Program-made: the position numbers and the translations under genes
In this document: piece by piece, positions 1-7,255 of the stretch
Numbering within the stretch: the stretch's first letter is position 1
Layout of the letters: each line of letters starts with the position of its first letter
Notes under the pieces: generated by a model
Databases searched by the model: none
What the model was told of the DNA's origin: nothing
Seen by the model: only the letters and a program-made list of their open reading frames with translations
Source of the DNA: DATBRC01 sp036560485
GTDB lineage: Bacteria > Pseudomonadota > Gammaproteobacteria > Burkholderiales > Burkholderiaceae_D
Length of the DNA stretch: 18,227 nt
Reading direction: 5' to 3'
Assembly (NCBI GenBank): GCA_036560485.1
Contig: DATBRC010000062.1
Location: 1 to 18,227, forward strand

Positions 1-11
1 ATCCAGTTGAT

Positions 12-32
12 TGGTAAAATCCTGTTTTACCA
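12..32. repeat. Inverted repeat upstream of pepN
   Basis: TGGTAAAA at 12-19 pairs perfectly with TTTTACCA at 25-32 around a 5-nt loop. It lies 45 bp before the chosen pepN start. No T-tract follows it, so it is not an obvious terminator. It could be an operator or a leader-RNA hairpin; the sequence does not say which. Confidence 0.4.
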
Positions 33-35
33 GTT

Positions 36-60
36 TCCTGGCTTATTCTCCTGGCTTATT
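36..60. repeat. Tandem 12-bp direct repeat before pepN
   Basis: TCCTGGCTTATT occurs at 36-47 and again at 49-60, separated by one base (period 13). It looks like a short tandem duplication in the leader of pepN. It does not provide a ribosome binding site. Function unknown. Confidence 0.5.
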
Positions 61-76
61 TTCGGATCACGTCACT

Positions 77-2773
77 ATGCGTACCAAGACCCCTCAAGCG
101 ATTCAGCGCAGCGATTACAAGCCGCCCAGTTTTTTGGTTGAAACAGTGGAAATGGGCTTTGATCTCGATCCGCTTGAAACACGAGTCGCCACGCGCATCA
201 CGTTGCGTCACAATCCCGCCAGCAGCAGTCATGACATCTTCCTTTACGGCGAAGAGCTGACGCTAGCGCAACTGCGCATGAACGGCACGTCGCTATCCAA
301 ACGCGACTACAAGCTCGACAACGACGGTCTGCAGATTCCGAATGCGCCCGACCAGGTCACGCTGGAAATCGAAACGATCATCGAACCGGCCAAGAACACA
401 TCGCTGTCCGGGCTGTATGTCTCAAGCGGAAATTTCTTCACACAATGCGAAGCAGAAGGCTTCCGTAAAATCACGTTCTTCCCCGATCGCCCTGATGTGA
501 TGGCGAAATACACCGTCATGCTGCGCGCCGATAAAAAGAAATACCCGGTGCTGCTTTCCAACGGCAATCTGATCGAGCAAGGTGATGTAGGCGATGGCCG
601 CCATTACGCAAAATGGGAAGACCCGTTTAAAAAGCCATCGTATTTATTCGCACTGGTCGCAGGCAAACTGGTCTGTCAGGAAGAAAAGTACAAGCTCAAA
701 TCCGGTCGTGAAGTGCTGCTGCAAGTATGGGTTGAAGCCGGCAATCTAGACAAGACGCAGCATGCGATGGATTCGCTGAAAAACAGTATCCGCTGGGATG
801 AAGATCGCTTCGGTTTGGAGCTCGATCTGGATCGCTTCATGATCGTCGCGGTGAGCGACTTCAACATGGGCGCGATGGAAAACAAGGGCTTGAATATTTT
901 CAATACCAAGTTCGTGCTGGCCAATCCTAAGATCGCGACCGACATCGATTATGCGAATATCGAAGCAGTGGTCGGCCATGAATATTTCCACAACTGGACC
1001 GGCAATCGTGTGACATGCCGCGACTGGTTCCAGTTGTCGCTGAAAGAAGGTTTGACGGTATTCCGCGATCAGGAATTTTCTGCCGATATGGTCGGCACCG
1101 ATTCCGGCCGTGCGGTCAAACGCATCGATGATGTGCGCGTATTGCGTCAGGCGCAATTCCCGGAAGATGCCGGCCCGATGGCGCATCCGGTGCGGCCCGA
1201 TTCCTTCATCGAGATCAATAATTTCTATACCGTCACCGTGTATGAAAAAGGTGCGGAAGTGGTGCGCATGTATCAAACCTTGCTGGGTCGCGATGGCTTC
1301 CGCAAAGGCATGGATTTGTATTTTGAACGGCACGATGGGCAGGCAGTTACATGCGACGATTTCCGCGCAGCGATGTCGGACGCCAATGGGCGCGATCTCA
1401 GCCAGTTCGAACGCTGGTATAGCCAGGCCGGCACACCGCATGTCAGTGTCGAGACTTACTACGATGATGAACAACGGACCTTCACGATATCGCTGACGCA
1501 ATCGTGTCCACCGACACCAGGACAAGACAAAAAACTGCCATTCCATATTCCGGTCGCAGTGGGACTGTTGGACAGCAATGGGCAGGAAATGTCATTGGAG
1601 CTGGACGGTGTCAAACAAGATTCCAAGACCTGTGTGCTGGAGTTGACCGAAGCACATCAGGCTTTCTGCTTCACCAATGTTTCCGAACATCCGATACCGT
1701 CCCTGTTGCGCAATTTCTCGGCGCCAGTGATTCTGGAATTCGACTACACCGATGTAGAACTTGCTTTCCTGATGGCGCATGACAGCGATCCGTTCAATCG
1801 ATGGGAAGCAGGGCAGCGTCTTGCATCACGCCGTTTGCTGGCATTGACCAAAGCTCTGCATGCTGCGCCCTCTACCAACGGCACGCGTGCAACGCATTCC
1901 ATTTCCGAATTGAGCGAAACCAATTCCAGCATCGCAGCACTGATCGCCAACTTCAGCATCACGCTCAACGACACATCGCTCGATCCTGCGTTCCGTGAAG
2001 TCGCGCTGACGTTGCCATCGGAAACCATGATCGCCGAACAAATGGAAGTGGTCGATCCGCAAGCGATTCATACTGCACGTCAATCGCTGCGTCACAGCAT
2101 GGCACAAGCGATGCAAGAAGATTTGCTGAAGGCGTATCAAGAAAATCAAACGCCGGGCAACTACAGTCCTGATCCTGCCTCGGCCGGCAAGCGCGGCTTG
2201 AAAAATATCGCGTTGTCGTACCTCTCCGAGCTGGACGATGACGACGCGCATGTGCTGATGCAGAAGCAATGCGACCAGGCCAATAACATGACTGACCGCA
2301 TGGCTGCGCTCACTGCGCTGACCAACAGTCATGCACCGGACAAAGCAGCGGCACTCGCGAAGTTTTACAAGGAATTCGAAAAAGAAGCATTGGTCATCGA
2401 CAAATGGTTCACGCTGCAGGCAATGGCGCACACTACCGACGTCGCCGCAGTGCGCAAGCTGATGAAGCATCCGGCTTTTACATTAAAAAATCCGAATCGT
2501 GCACGCAGCTTGATCTTCAGTTTCTGCAACGGCAATCCGGCGCAGTTCCACGCAGCCGACGGTAGCGGTTATGCCTTCTGGGCTGAACAGGTCATTGCAC
2601 TCAATGCGATCAATCCGCAGGTTGCCGCCCGTCTGGCACGCAGCCTCGACCGCTGGCGCAAGTACGCACCCGCATTACAAGAAAAAATGCGCCACGCGTT
2701 ACAGCAGGTCGCCAAATCCCCATCCCTTTCCAACGATGTATCCGAAGTCATCACCAAATCCCTTGCCAATTAA
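77..2773 (+). CDS. pepN: Aminopeptidase N (M1 family zinc metallopeptidase)
   Basis: Cytoplasmic zinc aminopeptidase that removes N-terminal residues from peptides in the last steps of protein turnover. From the ATG at 77 the protein has 898 residues, close to the roughly 870 of E. coli PepN. The substrate-binding GAMEN motif is at residues 265-269. The zinc site HEYFH is at 301-305, with the third ligand Glu324 in LKEG, matching HExxH-X18-E spacing. The remainder follows the Ig-like and helical C-terminal regions of M1 peptidases. The reading frame stays open upstream to a TTG at 11, but that extension does not resemble the family, and MRTKTPQAIQRSDYKPPSFL is the expected N-terminus. The Shine-Dalgarno is weak (GGA near 64). 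fbp follows after 11 bp, suggesting cotranscription. Nothing is missing or truncated. Family assignment is secure; only the start is uncertain. Confidence 0.97.
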   Translation: MRTKTPQAIQRSDYKPPSFLVETVEMGFDLDPLETRVATRITLRHNPASSSHDIFLYGEELTLAQLRMNGTSLSKRDYKLDNDGLQIPNAPDQVTLEIETIIEPAKNTSLSGLYVSSGNFFTQCEAEGFRKITFFPDRPDVMAKYTVMLRADKKKYPVLLSNGNLIEQGDVGDGRHYAKWEDPFKKPSYLFALVAGKLVCQEEKYKLKSGREVLLQVWVEAGNLDKTQHAMDSLKNSIRWDEDRFGLELDLDRFMIVAVSDFNMGAMENKGLNIFNTKFVLANPKIATDIDYANIEAVVGHEYFHNWTGNRVTCRDWFQLSLKEGLTVFRDQEFSADMVGTDSGRAVKRIDDVRVLRQAQFPEDAGPMAHPVRPDSFIEINNFYTVTVYEKGAEVVRMYQTLLGRDGFRKGMDLYFERHDGQAVTCDDFRAAMSDANGRDLSQFERWYSQAGTPHVSVETYYDDEQRTFTISLTQSCPPTPGQDKKLPFHIPVAVGLLDSNGQEMSLELDGVKQDSKTCVLELTEAHQAFCFTNVSEHPIPSLLRNFSAPVILEFDYTDVELAFLMAHDSDPFNRWEAGQRLASRRLLALTKALHAAPSTNGTRATHSISELSETNSSIAALIANFSITLNDTSLDPAFREVALTLPSETMIAEQMEVVDPQAIHTARQSLRHSMAQAMQEDLLKAYQENQTPGNYSPDPASAGKRGLKNIALSYLSELDDDDAHVLMQKQCDQANNMTDRMAALTALTNSHAPDKAAALAKFYKEFEKEALVIDKWFTLQAMAHTTDVAAVRKLMKHPAFTLKNPNRARSLIFSFCNGNPAQFHAADGSGYAFWAEQVIALNAINPQVAARLARSLDRWRKYAPALQEKMRHALQQVAKSPSLSNDVSEVITKSLAN

Positions 2774-2784
2774 CGATCGCCTAT

Positions 2785-3798
2785 ATGAAGAAACCAGGAA
2801 AACGCGTCAGTCTCACACAACACCTCGTCGAAGAACAACGTCAGCACAACTCGATACCAGCCGAGTTGCGCCTGCTGATCGAAGTCGTCGCACGCGCCTG
2901 TAAAACCATTAGCCACGCAGTCGGCAAAGGCGCATTGGGTGAAGTGCTCGGCAGTGCCGGCAGTGAGAATATCCAGGGCGAAGTACAAAAGAAGCTCGAC
3001 ATTCTGTCTAACGAGATTCTGCTGGAAGCGAACGAGTGGGGCGGCCACCTGGCTGCGATGGCATCGGAAGAAATGGAAGACATCCATCCAATTCCGAATC
3101 GTTATCCGAAAGGCGAATACATGCTGCTGTTCGATCCGCTCGACGGCTCCAGCAACATCGATGTCAACGTATCGATCGGCACCATCTTCTCAGTGATCAA
3201 GGCGCCGGAAGGCATGGGCACGCCGACCGAAAAAGATTTTCTGCAAAAGGGATGCAAGCAAGTCGCAGCCGGCTACGCAGTCTACGGTCCGCAAACCGTG
3301 CTGGTCCTCACCACCGGCAACGGCGTCAATTGCTTTACGCTTGACCGCGAAATGGGTTCATGGGTGCTGACGCAACGTGACATGAAGATCCCGGTAGAGA
3401 CCAAGGAATTTGCCATCAACGCATCCAACACGCGTCACTGGTATCCGCCCGTCACGCGTTATGTCGATGAACTGCTGGCGGGTAAAACCGGTGCGCGCGG
3501 CACAGACTTCAACATGCGCTGGATCGCATCGATGGTCGCCGACGTGCATCGTATCCTTAACCGCGGCGGTATCTTCATGTATCCGGCCGACAAACGCGAA
3601 CCGGACAAGGCAGGCAAGCTGCGCCTGATGTACGAAGCCAACCCGATGGCCTTCATCGTCGAGCAGGCAGGCGGCGCAGCGACCAACGGCAAGCAACGCA
3701 TCATGGATATCCAGCCGGAAAAACTGCATCAACGCGTCGCTGTTTTCCTCGGCTCCAAGAATGAAGTGGAGCGGGTAACCAGCTATCACACAGACTAA
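2785..3798 (+). CDS. fbp: Fructose-1,6-bisphosphatase class I
   Basis: Hydrolyses fructose-1,6-bisphosphate to fructose-6-phosphate, the irreversible step of gluconeogenesis, in the cytoplasm. The 337-residue length is typical of class I FBPases. Visible family features are the metal-binding acidic cluster ASEEMED at 93-99, the signature FDPLDGSSNIDVN at 116-128 (metal ligands Asp117 and Asp120), and Glu284 in KLRLMYEANPMA near the C-terminus. The region SAGSENIQGEVQKKLD also matches the family N-terminal domain. The gene begins 11 bp after pepN with no clear Shine-Dalgarno, so translation may depend on coupling with pepN. It is followed by a weak hairpin terminator candidate and then a tRNA. 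The same window encodes a PPi-type phosphofructokinase able to catalyse the reverse reaction with phosphate, so fbp would be the unidirectional partner. Confidence 0.97.
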   Translation: MKKPGKRVSLTQHLVEEQRQHNSIPAELRLLIEVVARACKTISHAVGKGALGEVLGSAGSENIQGEVQKKLDILSNEILLEANEWGGHLAAMASEEMEDIHPIPNRYPKGEYMLLFDPLDGSSNIDVNVSIGTIFSVIKAPEGMGTPTEKDFLQKGCKQVAAGYAVYGPQTVLVLTTGNGVNCFTLDREMGSWVLTQRDMKIPVETKEFAINASNTRHWYPPVTRYVDELLAGKTGARGTDFNMRWIASMVADVHRILNRGGIFMYPADKREPDKAGKLRLMYEANPMAFIVEQAGGAATNGKQRIMDIQPEKLHQRVAVFLGSKNEVERVTSYHTD

Positions 3799-3836
3799 AG
3801 CAGCGCATAAATAGAGGTTGCAGGGACCAAATAAGC

Positions 3837-3866
3837 AAGTGCCTAGCGGAATCACGCACTTTTTTG
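3837..3866 (+). terminator. Candidate rho-independent terminator after fbp
   Basis: AAGTGC (3837-3842) can pair with GCACTT (3856-3861) around a 13-nt loop, followed by a run of Ts to 3865. The stem is only 6 bp, so termination would be modest. It would separate pepN-fbp from the tRNA gene. Confidence 0.4.
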
Positions 3867-3867
3867 T

Positions 3868-3873
3868 TAAAAT
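3868..3873 (+). promoter_or_regulatory. Putative -10 element of the tRNA-Thr gene
   Basis: TAAAAT (5 of 6 to TATAAT) ends 10 nt before the first base of the tRNA, which would give a leader of only a few nucleotides. No convincing -35 was found at 16-18 bp spacing. Confidence 0.35.
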
Positions 3874-3883
3874 GCACGTCTTC

Positions 3884-3959
<76 letters not shown>

Positions 3960-3966
3960 GCAAATG

Positions 3967-4005
3967 AAAAGGGCCGGCAGAAATGCCGGCCCTTTTTTCG
4001 TTTTT
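3967..4005 (+). terminator. Rho-independent terminator of the tRNA-Thr gene
   Basis: AAAAGGGCCGGCA (3967-3979) pairs perfectly with TGCCGGCCCTTTT (3984-3996) around a GAAA tetraloop, followed by further T-runs. The A-run on the left arm makes it potentially bidirectional, so it may also end the convergent Yip1-family gene. Confidence 0.92.
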
Positions 4006-4021
4006 GTTCAGGACATCACAC

Positions 4022-5248
4022 TCACTGCTTCGCAGGTCGCGTCATCGCTTCAAGTTTATCAACGCTGAGGGAGCTGACAATATTCTTCAGCGCAGCGATA
4101 TCAACACCCTTGCCTTCGGCGCTGAAGTGGACGCCATTTTCCAGATAGATGGTGTAGCTGGCACTGCTTCCGTCTTTTAGATATTTTTCATGGACGCTTC
4201 GCTTGCCATCTCGATACATTTTATCAACTGATGTGGCTGTTTCCTGTTCACTTGTCGTATTGAGCAAAACCGGCATGGCGGATGTGGCTACGATCGATCC
4301 CTGGTCAAGGAGGCCCAATTGGATTTCCTTGTTCCCTGCGTTATATTTTGCAGAGGCTGTTGCAAAGAGCAGGCCGGAAGTACTGCCATGGGATTCAATG
4401 GAAGTCCGCTTGAAATCGCCAATCGAATCCGGCAACAGTGCTTTCAAGTCTTGAGGCGAGAACACGCTTCCTGCATCCGTCGGCATGGCGGAAATGACTG
4501 GAGCAGGAGTAGCAGCAGTTGCTCCGGCATTGGCCTGTGCCTGCTGCATTTGTGCGCTGAGTTCTTTCATTTTTTCTGCAGCAATTTGCATTTTGGCCAT
4601 GTTGGCGTTGACATCACGTGTGTTGGTCATCCCAACATTGTCGCCATTGAACATGCCTCGGTTGCCATAACCGTAACCGCCCATGCCCATACCCATGCTG
4701 GTTACCGCGCCAATAATCAGTCCGGCTACGATGCCGCATATCACCACAACGGCGGTGTAACCAATGGCCTTTTCTTGCGGACATTTCATCATGACCGGCA
4801 GCCCGATATAGACCAGGTAGATCGAATACAGTGACACTAATGCCCCTAATATTCCCAGCATCGGAATCAAACTAAAAACACCGGCAACAAATCCTGCTGT
4901 GCTGGCATAGGCAACCAGCTTGAGTGCATTGTTGCTATTTTTTGTGCCATTGAAGGTAGGTGCAAGTGCATCAACGATCAATGCCAGCACGAATATCATG
5001 ATCAGCGATACCACATAGCGTCCGACAGCCATGATCAGCCCTTGAACAAGCGGCATGTGATAACTGAAACCAAAAGCGCCGACGCCGATCAGCGACATTC
5101 CGATAAAGCCCGCGATTGCCGGAATGGCCGCGAGGAAGATCAGGTATTGCGTGTAGATCGCTGCCGTATTCGTCGACTCGGATTCGATAACTTGCCAGGT
5201 ATCTTTCGGCTTCAATAAAATATCTTGGACGCGCTGAATCAGATTCAT
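4022..5248 (-). CDS. Yip1-family integral membrane protein with C-terminal extension
   Basis: 408 residues. Residues 1-183 form a Yip1-type (formerly DUF1282) membrane domain: a short amphipathic N-terminus (MNLIQRVQDILLKPKDTWQV), then about five hydrophobic segments near 32-54, 66-93, 108-130, 131-153 and 161-183. A Gly/Met/Tyr-rich linker (about 185-207) leads to a predicted helix rich in Met, Gln and Ala (about 211-241), an Ala/Pro stretch, and a soluble domain of about 150 residues (260-408) that I do not recognise. The start is supported by GGGAG about 8 nt upstream (5256-5260). Yip1-like proteins in bacteria have no established role; a membrane scaffold or trafficking-like function would be a guess. 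The gene stands alone and converges on the tRNA terminator. The Yip1 call is good; the function of the C-terminal domain is unknown. Confidence 0.8.
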   Translation of the reverse strand: MNLIQRVQDILLKPKDTWQVIESESTNTAAIYTQYLIFLAAIPAIAGFIGMSLIGVGAFGFSYHMPLVQGLIMAVGRYVVSLIMIFVLALIVDALAPTFNGTKNSNNALKLVAYASTAGFVAGVFSLIPMLGILGALVSLYSIYLVYIGLPVMMKCPQEKAIGYTAVVVICGIVAGLIIGAVTSMGMGMGGYGYGNRGMFNGDNVGMTNTRDVNANMAKMQIAAEKMKELSAQMQQAQANAGATAATPAPVISAMPTDAGSVFSPQDLKALLPDSIGDFKRTSIESHGSTSGLLFATASAKYNAGNKEIQLGLLDQGSIVATSAMPVLLNTTSEQETATSVDKMYRDGKRSVHEKYLKDGSSASYTIYLENGVHFSAEGKGVDIAALKNIVSSLSVDKLEAMTRPAKQ

Positions 5249-5664
5249 TTCTACTCCCTTTTTTAAATTGTGCTTTTGAATTTGCTAGAAACGGTAAGAT
5301 CTGAAAAGCAATCAGCATCGCATCAGCAGCATGGCCGGCTTCATTTCGCGTTGCCGCTTCTTGCCATACGACTTGCACTGACTTCACCGTGAAGTCTTGC
5401 CGGGACACTATGCGTAAGTCCTCATTTCTTTTCAAGGATTCTGAAGGCTAACATTGAATTGTAAAAAAGACAATTTTATGTTGCGCAGCATAAGCTGAAT
5501 GATGTCGTCAACAATAGAAATACTGTGTCTTTTTGCCTCACAACCGGACACACTGTTGCAAGAAAAACGTGCAATTTGTGTGCATAAGCGTCATTATGTT
5601 TCTGTCAGTAAATTTCTATCATATTGAGACAGACCTCATCCCACGCTAATAAGGAAATCGAATT
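5249..5664. other. Divergent intergenic region between Yip1-like and PilH-like genes
   Basis: About 416 bp with no credible gene; it must hold both divergent promoters. Visible structure includes a near-perfect 18-bp palindrome at 5476-5493 (TTATGTTGCGCAGCATAA, one wobble pair), the octamer GCATAAGC repeated at 5488-5495 and 5582-5589, and a weak TTGCA/TGCAA pair at 5556-5574. TATCAT at 5617-5622 is a possible -10 for the response regulator, but no good -35 accompanies it. The right half is AT-rich. Confidence 0.4.
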
Positions 5665-6039
5665 ATGGCGATCAAGAAAATTCTCATCGTGGATGACTCA
5701 TCTACTGCGCGGCATTTTCTACTGGATGTATTGGGCAAGGCTGGCTATCAAGCCATCTCGGCCGAGAACGGCGACGAGGCAATTCTTAAAGCAAAAGCAG
5801 AAATGCCGGACCTCATTCTGATGGACGTCATCATGCCGGGCATTAATGGTTATCAGGCGACACGCACGATTACCAAAGACGACGCGACCAAACATATTCC
5901 CGTCTTGATCATCACCAGCAAGGATATGGAAACGGATCGCATCTGGGGCATGCGTCAAGGCGCGACTGCATTCCTCAGCAAGCCGATTGAACCTGCCACA
6001 TTGCTCGCCAAAATCAGCGAGTTGAATACGGCTGGATAA
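5665..6039 (+). CDS. PilH/CheY-like single-domain response regulator
   Basis: 124-residue stand-alone receiver domain with no output domain, expected to work by phosphorylation-dependent protein contact. Acidic pocket Asp10-Asp11, phosphoacceptor Asp54 (LMDVIMPG), Thr84 and Lys106 (SKP) are all present. The stretches MPGINGYQATRTITKD and SKDMETDRIWGMRQGA closely resemble PilH of the type IV pilus chemosensory system, more than flagellar CheY. AAGGAA at 5651-5656 lies 8 nt before the ATG. No histidine kinase, pilG, pilI or pilJ is adjacent, so its kinase must be encoded elsewhere. A weak hairpin follows the stop codon. The receiver call is certain; the PilH assignment rests on motif resemblance. 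Confidence 0.9.
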   Translation: MAIKKILIVDDSSTARHFLLDVLGKAGYQAISAENGDEAILKAKAEMPDLILMDVIMPGINGYQATRTITKDDATKHIPVLIITSKDMETDRIWGMRQGATAFLSKPIEPATLLAKISELNTAG

Positions 6040-6595
6040 TCAAAGGGAGTGATCCTTTTAATTGCTCAGCAGGCGCCTGCCTGTCCCATCAAAATCGCAT
6101 TCAACGCCATGACGACGTAATCGTTGCCACATCATTTTATTCCTGCACAAAATTCACTCAGCCAGATGCTAGAACATCTGCATCCTCGATCGCCGTAACG
6201 CGCGGCACTTTCTGAATACAAACTTGTGTTCGGCACACATGTAGTGCTTGCCATTCTGCAGCGCACTTTTTGTTGCATGATCATCGCGATGTCTTGCATG
6301 ACGAAGATTCTTAATGCCCTCCAGCATGGTTGCGTCAATTCTCACAATGCTTGCAAATGGATTAGCGCATAAAAATAGTTCAACAAAATGCATTGATCAA
6401 ATTCAAAAGGGTCCTGTCGACAATCTGCTACCGTAAATTCTTCATCGAATTAAATCTTTACGACCAACTTGTGCACAGACAAATCACGCAGATATCACGA
6501 ATCGAATAATACGTATAAGCATGAGAACGTGAGGTAGCGCGGGACGATACAAACTCATCAAAAATCTTGGCCGAACCATTGCGGAGAGCAGAGAA
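6040..6595. other. 556-bp intergenic region without a convincing gene
   Basis: Short overlapping open frames exist on the minus strand (about 6132-6393), but they lack Shine-Dalgarno sequences, overlap one another and resemble no family I know. TTGCATGA is directly repeated at 6273-6280 and 6294-6301. The promoter of the following gene presumably lies in the AT-rich part after 6400. Nothing else is recognised; it could contain a decayed gene. Confidence 0.35.
6042..6058 (+). terminator. Weak hairpin after the response regulator
   Basis: AAAGGG (6042-6047) can pair with TCCTTT (6053-6058, one G-U) around AGTGA. Only a short T/A-rich stretch follows, so this is a marginal terminator candidate. 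Confidence 0.25.
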
Positions 6596-7093
6596 ATGCG
6601 TAAAAAATTCAAGAAGGGGGTCGTAAAAGAATCCATGTCCGAGGACAGGCTTGAGCCGACATTCCAGGATCCGCCTTCTACAAAACCCGGATCAATCCGC
6701 ACAATTTCGGTTGAAGAATATAAAAAGCAAATCGAAGCAGCTAAAAAAATCGACGCGGAAGCAGCCAGGTTAAAAGCGCAAAACGACGAAACCGAAAAAT
6801 ACAACCAACTGTATAGCCAACCGAAAAAAGCGGCATGGAAAAAAATATTCAGCGCAACAATCGGGATAACACTGATATCCATCAACGTTGCTTTGGGATA
6901 TTTTGAAATTCAGCCAAAAATAATGAAGCCGACATTTTCCGTTGCGACTCCTTGGGGAGTGGCGGAAGTATGGACGCCATGGGGAACCGATGGAAAGAAA
7001 ATTGCCCAATTGGATTTGAGAAAAATACATCCTGCCGAAAAAGTCAAAGAGCCTGAAAACACAGCCAATAACGATAAACAAGAACAACAATAA
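6596..7093 (+). CDS. Hypothetical single-pass membrane protein
   Basis: 165 residues, family not recognised. A basic N-terminus (MRKKFKKG) precedes a soluble region with a charged, Ala-rich predicted helix at about 39-66 (EEYKKQIEAAKKIDAEAARL). One transmembrane segment lies at about 84-103 (IFSATIGITLISINVALGYF), preceded by KK residues, which suggests N-in/C-out topology. After it come two TPWG tetrapeptides nine residues apart (118-121 and 127-130) and a hydrophilic Lys/Glu/Asn/Gln-rich tail. A GGAG at 6583-6586 about 9 nt upstream supports the ATG at 6596; the internal ATG at 6635 lacks a well-placed site. Flanked by long non-coding stretches, it seems monocistronic. Codon use is more A-rich than the neighbours, possibly an accessory gene. 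Confidence 0.65.
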   Translation: MRKKFKKGVVKESMSEDRLEPTFQDPPSTKPGSIRTISVEEYKKQIEAAKKIDAEAARLKAQNDETEKYNQLYSQPKKAAWKKIFSATIGITLISINVALGYFEIQPKIMKPTFSVATPWGVAEVWTPWGTDGKKIAQLDLRKIHPAEKVKEPENTANNDKQEQQ

Positions 7094-7255
7094 TCGTTAT
7101 TCCAGTGCCGACTTTTCTGATTCTTCTCTGTTCGATTTGCCGTGGCAGATAGGCTCGCTCAGATTTGATCCAGCGCATTAATTTTTTTTTCTTCCGTGAT
7201 ACCGTGGAGGCAACGGCCGAATGGCCCTAAGCAATCATGATTCAAAGGAAATCAA

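Noticed and set aside
746..1546. A 266-codon open frame antisense to pepN
   Set aside because: It lies wholly within pepN, whose catalytic motifs are on the other strand. Its His/Ile/Asp-rich composition is the typical mirror of a coding strand, and it resembles no protein family.
1826..2470. A 214-codon antisense frame in the 3' half of pepN
   Set aside because: Same reasoning: a shadow frame opposite a secure gene, with no Shine-Dalgarno or recognisable domain.
6132..6393. Minus-strand open frames in the 556-bp gap, considered as a decayed transposase
   Set aside because: No DDE or other transposase motif, no terminal inverted repeats and no Shine-Dalgarno; the frames overlap one another and look random.
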